Below are positions 40,013 through 47,362 of a DNA stretch of 64,000 nucleotides, in pieces. The DNA comes from Prasinococcaceae sp. CCMP 1430 (taxonomy: Eukaryota; Prasinodermophyta; Palmophyllophyceae; Prasinococcales; Prasinococcaceae), in the NCBI GenBank assembly GCA_013416795.1, contig RQSC01000006.1, positions 1-64,000 on the forward strand, in the 5' to 3' direction. A program made the position numbers and the translations under genes. Below the pieces are notes generated by a model. The model did no database searches. It saw nothing but the letters and a program-made list of their open reading frames with translations, and was not told where the DNA came from. Within the stretch, counting starts at the first letter, position 1. Each line of letters begins with the position of its first letter.

Positions 40013-41165
40013 CTATGTGCTGGGTCTTACGCCGCCGAGGACGGAGGCCAGCGTGGGCCACAGACACGGCGTGCGCTTCTTGTACGCCTTGTACTCCGCG
40101 TCGTCGCCCCAGCGCTTCTTCGCCGAGGCCTCGAGCAGCGGCACACCCGAGACGCGCGTGAGCAGGAAGTGGATGAAGAAGGGGCACGCCGACGCCGCCA
40201 CGGACGCGGGCAGCGGCAGAGCGGATGCCGCCGTGAGAAAGGCACCCCACCACAGGATGATTTCGCCAGCGTAGTTTGGATGCCTAGACCAAGCCCACAA
40301 GCCATGCGTGATGAACTTCTCCTTATTCTCGGGCACCCTGCGAAACGCCGACTTCTGCCCGTCGGCCACCGCCTCGACCAGCATGCCCGTAGCGTACAGA
40401 GCACCGCCGCCAATGGCGAGCACCTTAGCGAGCATACCGCGGGCCGCGAAGGTGCCCGCGAGCTCAGAGGCATCCGTGCTGTTCACCAGCAACATTGGCA
40501 GCGCGGTCACGAAAACCCACACAGCGCTGATAAGGAAGTACAGCAGGAGCATCAGAGGCCTGTCTCGCACGCGGCGAAAGCGTCTGTCCTCCCCATCGCG
40601 ACTTATGCGGCTCACGAGAAATGTTCCAAGGCGCAGCGTCCACAGCTGTGCGTCCGGTTTCCCGGTTCCAACGCACCACCGCGCGATAACACGGTGCTGT
40701 CAGCGAGGCTCTCGGCATCCGCATGCGGACGTCTTCTTTGAGCGCGCCCTTTTGCCGCGCTCATGCGTGCTCGCTGTGGCACGCGTGGGCGCGTCATCAA
40801 CGTACCGTGACCATGGCTGTACTTATTAGCTGCAGTGGCGCCGCCTTTCCGATGCCCCCGGCCCCATTGAGGGACACCGCCGCGGAGCACAGAAAAGCCA
40901 GGCTGCCAACACCATCGTACAGGCGCTCCGTCTTCGCGACAGCAGACACTGCCCAGCCCGCAAGGTGGACGAGCGCGTCAACGGCAAGCACGCCGACCAT
41001 GCCTTGCCGCGCCATGTACGCACCGCGCCCCTGGATTGCGCTCAGTGCACACGCGGCTGGGCCCACTCCAGCTCCACGCGCGCGACGCACAGCACGCGCC
41101 CGTCCCCGCCCGGCGCCGCGCCCGCCTCCAGCGCCGCTGCCCGCTGAGCTGCGCGCTGAGCGCAT
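40013..41165 (-). CDS. DUF1295 / steroid 5-alpha-reductase-like membrane enzyme
   Basis: Exon 1 is 40806-41165 and exon 2 is 40013-40645, with a 160-bp intron (donor GTACGT, phase 0) that restores STAMVT-LWTLRLGTFLVSRI. About 330 residues. The DUF1295 family belongs to the steroid 5-alpha reductase/ICMT fold, multi-pass membrane proteins that probably reduce a lipid double bond with NADPH. Diagnostic stretches are LWTLRLGTFLVSRISRDGED, EKFITHGLWAWSRHPNYAGE and WWGAFLTA; the HPNYxGE motif is the cofactor site. The N-terminal ~50 residues after ATG 41165 are Arg/Gly/Ser-rich and could be a plastid or mitochondrial targeting peptide; a later Met (MARQGMVGVLAVDALVH) is an alternative start. Confidence 0.85.
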
Positions 41166-41255
41166 GCGCCGCCCGCCACCAGCGCCCCGCAGCGCCGCGC
41201 GCACCGGCACGCGTGGCTACAAGGCGCACAGGCGTGCGTGCGCGCCCCCAGGCCG

Positions 41256-41256
41256 N
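41256..41256. other. Single-N assembly join
   Basis: One N in GC-rich DNA between the starts of the DUF1295 gene (minus) and the DUF3598-like gene (plus), again in a head-to-head interval. Confidence 0.9.
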
Positions 41257-41461
41257 ATGCGCGCGGGGCGTGCGGAGCGACTGCTGGGGGCAGCGGGCGG
41301 GGCCGCGCCGAGGGCCGGGCGGTCGGGTGTGGATTCGGCGGCGGGCTCGCTCGGGGCGAGCGGCGTGAGCGGCGGGGGCGCGCGGCTGGGGCGCGCGCGC
41401 GGGAGGGGTGGGGTGGGGGGGGCGCCGGACCGGCACGAGCGGGCAGCGTCTCCTGGCGGCC

Positions 41462-42880
41462 ATGGCGCTTGCTGCGCTCAGCGAGCGCAGGCTGGCAGCG
41501 ACGTGCGCGAGCGGCGGGAGGGGCAAAGTGCGCAGGCAAGGCAAGGGGCGCGGTGGGCGCGGGAAGGGTCGCGGTGGCCGCGGCGGTGGGCGGAGCAAGG
41601 GCCGTGGTGGCGGCAGCGGCTTCAAGCCGTCGACCCCGCTTGAGCCGCTCAAGGCGTCGCGGCCGCCCAAGGGTGAGCTCAATGAGGACCTCAGCCTGGT
41701 GGAAGGATCGGAGTACACCAATGTCGTCCACATGGTCACAACGCGCAGCGAGATCCTCGCGCCCGAGGAGATGGCTCGCCCGGCGTCTTGGTCAACCTTC
41801 GCCAATTCTGCTGCCGGTGTATGGGTGGGGTCAACAGCCGCGTTCAACCCGCAGACTGGCGAGTCCGAGGACTTGTACTCGCGCCAGCCCGAGGCGTTCA
41901 CGATCACCATCGACCGCGTGGACCCAGTGCGCATGGGCTCCGGGGACGATGCGCCTGCACAGGAGGCCGTCGTGCGCCACGTGCTAAGGGAGATCGAGGG
42001 CCGCCCCAAGAAGGGCGCGCGGGGGAATGACGACGCCGACGAGGAGCTCGACGAGGAGCCGGACGTGGAGAGCGAGGAGCTGAGTGATCTCATCCTCGAC
42101 GAGGAGCCTGGGCTGATCTTCTTCGAGGACGGGAGCTACTCGCGCGGTCCGCTGGTGCTCGGAGCTGACACGGGGCGGCCTGATGACATCCCCGACGCGC
42201 CGGCATTCGAGACGACGCTCGTGAATCAGGGGCACACGCGCGTGCGCGTCGCATCCACGCTCGAGCTCAGCGCCGACCAGAACAGCGAGCCGCTCGCCGG
42301 CAGTGACGCCGACGGAGACGGCGCGCTGACCATGATCCGCACGACCGTCGTTCTCGAGGAGTGGATGAAGCCCTCGAAAGATGGCCTCAGCGAGGATGAC
42401 GAGGAGGCGCTTGAGAAGCTCGCTCCTGAGGAGGGGGCGCTGTCAGCGGGCGACTACCTCAACCCTGAGAATGTGTGTGGGACGTGGAAGGTTTTTACCC
42501 GCACGGCGACCGTGCTACCGGCGAGCAGTGACAGCCTGGACCTCGTGGACCCCAGCGGCGCAGGCGGACCACCCAAGGTCGTGATCGCGTACTCCACGGA
42601 GGAGACCGAGGTGGAGCGCAAGCCCGAGCTCTCGAGCGAGGGCGACATCGCATTGTGGCTCACGAGCGGTGTGCACGTCACTTTGGACTTCGAGGGCAGC
42701 AACTTGTGCTACCGCGTCGGATGGACGGCGCTGGACGGCCAGCGGCTCGAGGTGACGCGCGTGTACGACGCCGACAGCTGTGAGCTCCTCGAGGTGCGGC
42801 ACACGGACGAGATCAAGGGGAGCTGGGTCGGGGGGCGCATGGAGTCCAACGAGTGGCTCATGAAGTCGCCGGGCAAGTAG
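41462..42880 (+). CDS. Calycin-like (DUF3598-like) protein, probably plastid
   Basis: 472 residues, single exon, ATG 41462 to TAG 42880. Residues ~15-50 are Gly/Arg/Lys-rich (RGGRGKGRGGRGGGRSKGRG), either a transit region or RGG-type RNA-binding patch. The body has two beta-rich modules: WSTFANSAAGVWVGSTAAFN with GLIFFEDGSYSRGPLVLG, then NVCGTWKVFTRTATVLP with WTALDGQRLEVTRVYDADS and a W-rich end (GSWVGGRMESNEWL). The 'GvW.G....f.p.tG' and 'GLI.FEDGSYSRGP' stretches resemble plant and cyanobacterial DUF3598-type proteins of unknown function. Acidic linker at residues ~185-215. Function unknown. Confidence 0.7.
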   Translation: MALAALSERRLAATCASGGRGKVRRQGKGRGGRGKGRGGRGGGRSKGRGGGSGFKPSTPLEPLKASRPPKGELNEDLSLVEGSEYTNVVHMVTTRSEILAPEEMARPASWSTFANSAAGVWVGSTAAFNPQTGESEDLYSRQPEAFTITIDRVDPVRMGSGDDAPAQEAVVRHVLREIEGRPKKGARGNDDADEELDEEPDVESEELSDLILDEEPGLIFFEDGSYSRGPLVLGADTGRPDDIPDAPAFETTLVNQGHTRVRVASTLELSADQNSEPLAGSDADGDGALTMIRTTVVLEEWMKPSKDGLSEDDEEALEKLAPEEGALSAGDYLNPENVCGTWKVFTRTATVLPASSDSLDLVDPSGAGGPPKVVIAYSTEETEVERKPELSSEGDIALWLTSGVHVTLDFEGSNLCYRVGWTALDGQRLEVTRVYDADSCELLEVRHTDEIKGSWVGGRMESNEWLMKSPGK

Positions 42881-42966
42881 ACGCCGCAGAGCGGTAGGAC
42901 AGGAGTGCCGTGCTAATAATATTATCTGGTCAGCGCTTGCTTTCTGTCGTTGCCGCGTTGGCCCCT

Positions 42967-43389
42967 CTAGTACATGTAGATGCCCATGGCGACCGCCACG
43001 GCAAAGATGGATTCGTTCGAGAACGTCTCCGTGGCGTACGCGTCCGTCGACGCGTCCCAGAAGCAGCGGCAGCCCATTTTCACGCCCTCTCCGCGTTGCT
43101 CGCCAATCACCACCTGCACCACGAACTTGTATCTGTCCAGCTTGGGCTCCATTTCGCGAAGGCGCACCCTACACGCGGCGGAGCGTCAGCGTCAAAAGCG
43201 CGCACGGCCTACCAAGCGCCGCTGCGAGTGCGTGCGGGGGCGCACCAACACAGACACGGGCAGCCAGGAACAGCAACGCTGGCACGATCGCCAGTGCACG
43301 CTGTCACACACACGAGGGCGCGACGTGACGAGCGCATGCGCCCCAAGTCTGCCGACGTCGCACAGATCGCCGCACGCACACGCAAATGA

Positions 43390-43420
<31 letters not shown>

Positions 43421-43689
43421 GAGGGGGAGAGGGGGTGAGAGAGTTGGGGGAAAGGCGGGCGGGGGGGGGAGGGGAGGGAGACGTACTTGATCTCATCCGC
43501 AATCTCCCTGGTCCAAACAGACGTATCGTCTGCAGAGTACTGCGCTCCTGTGAGCTTGGCAGCAAGCACCTCGCGCATGACCTCGCCCGCCTTGACCGGC
43601 CTGAACCTGCGCCCGTTCGCCGGCTCGACAGGGTGCGCGCCGGCCGTGCCCGCGGCGGGGACGGCCGCGGCGACCTCGGCGCCGGCCAT
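42967..43689 (-). CDS. DYNLT: Tctex1-type dynein light chain
   Basis: Exon 1 is 43487-43689 and exon 2 is 42967-43168, with a 318-bp intron (phase 2, donor GTACGT) that restores EIADEIKVRLREME; 134 residues. The Tctex1 fold is clear from EVMREVLAAKLTGAQYSADD, DRYKFVVQVVIGEQRGEGVK, CRCFWDASTDAYAT and ESIFAVAVAMGIYMY. These light chains dimerise on dynein intermediate chains in cytoplasmic, inner-arm and IFT dynein. It is closest to the TCTEX1D/TCTE1D branch rather than to the 113-residue DYNLT1 (judged by sequence and length only). The intron carries a GT microsatellite at 43388-43418. Confidence 0.93.
43388..43418. repeat. GT microsatellite in Tctex1 gene intron
   Basis: About 14 alternating GT units in plus orientation, inside the 318-bp intron, followed by G/A-rich sequence. 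Confidence 0.85.
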
Positions 43690-44069
43690 CGCTCTCGGAT
43701 GCAGGCGCGCTCGCCGAGCTGAAGCGCCGTCGTCGGCGGCGGCGGGGGTGTTGTCGGGGGAGGCGGGGTCGGAGGCGGCGGCGCGGCTGGCGCGTGCGAC
43801 CACGCGGGCGGTGGTGACGCGGGCGAAGGGGGGAGGTGCGTGTACGCGTGCGCGCCTGCGCGCGTGCGCGTGCGTGCGCGTGCGCATACGCGTGCGTGCG
43901 CGTGCGCATACGCGTGCGTGCGCATGCGCACTCGGACGCAGACCTGCCTCGCTCCCGCCCGCGCATCCTCTGACGCGCTCGAGCACGCGCATGTGCTAAT
44001 CGCGCGCTCGCACACGCGCACACACGCGCGCGTGCACGCGCGCATGCTTGGACTCACGCGCTCCCGCAG
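43690..44069. promoter_or_regulatory. Divergent promoter region and unplaced first exon of the Rieske gene
   Basis: Between the Tctex1 start (minus) and the first clear exon of the Rieske gene (plus). The stretch 43840-44060 is alternating CGCGTGCG/CACACGCG purine-pyrimidine DNA and probably intronic. A GGGGGGAG|GTGCGTGTAC donor at about 43837 suggests a first coding exon ending there, with frame ...RATTRAVVTRAKGG, but no ATG is evident. Confidence 0.35.
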
Positions 44070-44616
44070 GCACGTGTCGGTGCTGTCCGTGGACGGCGAG
44101 GTGTACGCCATCGACTCCATCTGCTACCACGCGGGCGGGCCGCTCGCCGTGGGGGACATCGAGGACGTCAACGGGCACCCGTGCGTGCTCTGCCCGTGGC
44201 ACCACTACAAGGTGCGTGTGCGCGCCTGGGGGAGCGGGGAAGGGTGTGTGTGCTTGTGTGTGTGTGTGTGTGTTGGTGTATGTGTGTGTGTGCACCGACG
44301 CCGCCAGTGCTGTGCGCTCATACCATACGCGTCGCGCACACACACACACACACGCACACACACACGCATACGCGCGTGCCTGTACACACTTACTCACACA
44401 CGCGCAAAACGAATGCCCACGCACGCCCGTCCGCAGGTGTCAGTCCGCACGGGCGAGAAGTGGTACCAGGCGGCCAAGTTCGTCGACGGCAAGCTGGTGC
44501 CCAGCGGCTGGGAGAGCGTCGGCGTGCGACAGCGCACGCACGCCGCGCGCGTGGACGCGGACACCGGCGACGTGTGGGTGAGGCTGCGCCTCGAGGGGGA
44601 GGTGCAGAGCGACAAG
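44070..44616 (+). CDS. RFESD: Rieske [2Fe-2S] protein, RFESD-like, ends uncertain
   Basis: Exons 44070-44211 and 44437-44616, with a 225-bp CA/TG-rich intron (phase 0) joining WHHYK-VSVRTGEKWYQ. Rieske ligands are complete: CYH (CxH) and CPWH (CxxH) 22 residues later, in the family order CYHAGGPLAVGDIEDVNGHP. Together with GVRQRTHAARVDADTGDVWV this matches the vertebrate RFESD protein over its whole core. RFESD is a soluble Rieske protein of unknown redox partner. The first exon is not located, and the 3' end is unclear. The frame may read on to TGA 44710, or a donor at 44617 may splice elsewhere. It lies just upstream of EF-P. Confidence 0.75.
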
Positions 44617-44820
44617 GTCCGTTTTGGGGAGGAGGAGGCGCCGGCGTGCTTGTACGCACACCCTTCCTCCCTCTGCATCTACGCCGTTCTCTGTCTCCGC
44701 CTTCGCCTCTGACACCCGCGTGCTCGTGTGCATTCCCCACATCACACACACGCTCACGCGCGTACGCACACGTACACACACGCACGTACACCCATACACC
44801 ATGCGCGCGCGCGCACGCAC

Positions 44821-44957
44821 GCGCTCTCGTCCAACGACATCAAGGTACGCGCGCGCGTCTGCTTGCACACGCTCACGCACACACACTCACACACCGAGAA
44901 CACACACACACACACACCGACACACACACACACACACACATGCACACACACACACAC

Positions 44958-44988
<31 letters not shown>

Positions 44989-45942
44989 TCCGCTGACGCT
45001 TGCATTCGCGCACGCCCGCCGCCTTGGCGCCCACCAGAACGGCATGGCCATCGAGGTGGACGGCCAGCCGTGCCAGGTGGTGGAGTTCCTGCACGTCAAG
45101 CCCGGCAAGGGCTCGGCCTTCGTGCGCACCAAGCTGCGCAACTACGTCACCGGCACCTCGAAGGACCACACCTTCCGCGCGGGCGAGCCGCTCACCGCCG
45201 CGGACGTCGACCGCTCCGATCAGCAGTACTCGTACCCCGAGGTGAGAATGCGCGCGAGCGCGTATGCACACGCGCACGCGCACATACACACGCACGTGCA
45301 CGCACACATGCGCATGCACACACACACACACGTGTACGCACACACACATGTGTGTGTGTGCGTACACACGCGCACGTGCGCGCACTCGCACGCTGGGCGA
45401 CTCACACACGGACGCACACACGCGCACACGCAAACGTGCACACGCGCGCGCGCAGGGCGACACGTACGTCTTCATGAACATGGAAACCTTCGACGAGACG
45501 CGCCTCCCCACCGACTCGCTGGGCAGCGCCGTCGACTACCTCATCGAGGGGATGGACGTCTCGGTGCTCACGTGGAACGGCAAGGTCATCGGGGTGGACC
45601 TGCCCAACACGGTGCAGCTCGAGATCGCGGAGACCGAGCCGGGCGTCAAGGTGCGTTGGGTGGCGAGAGAAAAAGAGGCAGGAGTGGGCGTGTTTACGTG
45701 CGCATGCGTGCGCTGGCGAACTTAAGCACACCTACACGCACGCGTGCTCAGGATCTGACGCATGCATCACACACACACACACACATCTAACACGCAAACA
45801 GGGCAACTCGGCGACGGGCGCCGAGAAGGACGCCACGCTGGTCACCGGCAAGCGGCTGCGCGTGCCGCTCTTCCTCAACGAGGGCGACGTCGTCGAGGTG
45901 GACACGCGCGACGGCAAGTACCTCAAGCGCATCAGCTCGTGA
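44821..45942 (+). CDS. EFP: Elongation factor P, plastid type
   Basis: Exons 44821-44844 (start uncertain), 45038-45241, 45456-45650 and 45802-45942, all phase 0, giving about 187 residues of the mature protein. EF-P relieves ribosome stalling at proline runs; this is the bacterial form, not eIF5A. Domain I has LSSNDIK-NGMAIEVDGQP and HVKPGKGSAFVRTKLRNY with the loop Lys. Domain II is GDTYVFMNMETFDE to LPNTVQLEI; domain III is GAEKDATLVTGKRL with VPLFLNEGDVVEVDTRDG. GSAF and SSND are cyanobacterial-like, so plastid targeting is inferred. The transit-peptide exon is not found: no AG acceptor exists between 44713 and 44841. All introns are CA/TG-rich. The Rieske gene lies directly upstream on the same strand. 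Confidence 0.92.
44878..44992 (+). repeat. CA microsatellite tract in EF-P intron
   Basis: More than 100 bp of nearly pure alternating CA with CG and TG interruptions in the first mapped EF-P intron. Similar shorter tracts lie at 44255-44300, 44336-44375, 44735-44800, 45270-45440 and 45766-45786. Confidence 0.9.
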
Positions 45943-46429
45943 GCGGCTCGGCCGGTGGCGCGCAGTAAGCATGCATGGATGGGGCTGTGCTTGGCTGTCC
46001 GGTGGGGTGTGCGCGCGTGCATGCGTCCGTCCGCGTGCATGCGTGCGCGCTTGTGCGTGTGCGTGCGTATGTGTGTGATTGCGCGTGCGGGCGTGTGCGT
46101 GAGAGCGCGCATCCGTGTGCCCGTGGGCGCATGCACGCGAGCACCCGAATGTACATGGAAGGACGACGGGAGGAATTACACAGCCTGAGCTGCGCTGAAG
46201 ATGTGCGAGCGTCGTAGGAAAGTCAATTCTTTGAGGCGAGATCGTTCCGTGTGAGTGTCATCAAGCGTTGTATCCGTTCATGCATCGTTGGTCGCTTGGC
46301 TCTCTCGCTTGGTGCCACGGAGTGTCGGTGGCGCTTGCAGTCTTGCATGTTGACATTTTGTAAACAAGTACGTGCATTGTGTCTGCAGCGACAACGTTGC
46401 ACTCAATGATTCTGGAAGTAGAGATCGAT
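45943..46429. other. Convergent 3' region with TGCG repeats
   Basis: 487 bp between the stops of EF-P (plus) and the second ankyrin-type gene (minus). 45995-46140 is a TGCGTG/CGCGTG-rich stretch, and 46145-46420 is AT-richer. TTACA at 46175 and TGTAA at 46357 are on opposite strands. No gene seen. Confidence 0.5.
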
Positions 46430-47083
46430 CTACGGTCCGCGAGATGTGGAAGCGTGCGACCGCAGCACCTCAACGCAGCGCTCGTGGCCCTCGCTGTGGC
46501 CATCGCTTGCGTTCACGAGCGCGCGAGCCCAATCGACATCAGTCAAGCGCGGCCATTCCTGGCCGTCGTTCTTGCGCGCCTTGTCGACGTATCCGTCGTA
46601 TCCCCCAAGCAGTGTTGCATCGGCGCCGGCATCGAGCTTCTCGAGCAGCAGTTGCAAACAAGCATCCGAGTCATTCTCTGCAGCACATGCCATTGCACAC
46701 GGGTATTGAGCGTGAGTGAGAACATGGGTAACCCGGAGATGGTCCTCGCGAAGCAGATGCTGCAGCGCGTGAAGGCGTCCACTTTGTACGACATCCAGCA
46801 GGCACTCGTCATCAAGCAAAGCCGCGAGCTCGCGTGCCTCGGCACGGGCCTTGGCGACCTCGTCGGCATTCACGCCAACGGCTCGAGTAACGAGCAAGAG
46901 GGCTTGGCGCATCGTCTCGGCACGTGCCACCGTCGATGCCTCGGCGCCATTGGAGGCGCCTGCAGCCGCAGGCGCAGGCATGACATTCTCTTCTCGCGGC
47001 GCGACCGCAGAGTTCTCCCCCGTCCCGGGCGTGTCTCGACGCCGCGTCTTCCGCTCGCGCCCGCCCGCGTCACCGCTTGCCAT
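46430..47083 (-). CDS. Ankyrin-type protein sharing the ALLLV motif
   Basis: 217 residues from ATG 47083 (MASGDAGGRERK) to TAG 46430. The frame continues upstream without better support. A basic and alanine-rich N-terminus is followed by MRQALLLVTRAVGVNADEVA, the same helical motif found twice in the ankyrin protein at the left of the window. Degenerate ankyrin repeats come after it: VVQSGRLHALQHLLREDHLR, CAAENDSDACLQLLLEKLDA and CVEVLRSHA. Some repeats have insertions. It seems to be a member of the same local protein family with fewer, more diverged repeats. Function unknown. Confidence 0.7.
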   Translation of the reverse strand: MASGDAGGRERKTRRRDTPGTGENSAVAPREENVMPAPAAAGASNGAEASTVARAETMRQALLLVTRAVGVNADEVAKARAEARELAALLDDECLLDVVQSGRLHALQHLLREDHLRVTHVLTHAQYPCAMACAAENDSDACLQLLLEKLDAGADATLLGGYDGYVDKARKNDGQEWPRLTDVDWARALVNASDGHSEGHERCVEVLRSHASTSRGP

Positions 47084-47362
47084 CGCGGCCACCTGAGACG
47101 GGGCGATCGCACGCGTCGCGACGGGCCTGCGTCCGCCCCCGCCACCGCGCGCGTTCCCCGGCGCCTCGCGCCAGCGAGCGCCGGTTTTGGCCCGCCGCGA
47201 TTCCAGAACCCGCACGGCCGGCCACAGAATCCACCGCACGCGGGTGCCTGCCCAGGCGTATAGGTTTTGATGGGGTTTCGGTTCTGCTGTGGCGGCGCCG
47301 CGCCGCTCCAAGCCAGCCAGCGCGCGGTCCGATTTGACCACAGGTTGAAAAGTGTACACATG

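Noticed and set aside
44181-44996. His/Thr-rich frames in the CA-repeat region
   Set aside because: Translations of microsatellite DNA; the real exons of the Rieske and EF-P genes interrupt them.
45038-45942. eIF5A as identity of the KPGKGSAF protein
   Set aside because: Three-domain length, the GSAF loop, the SSND start and the C-terminal VDTRDG match bacterial/plastid EF-P, not two-domain eIF5A.
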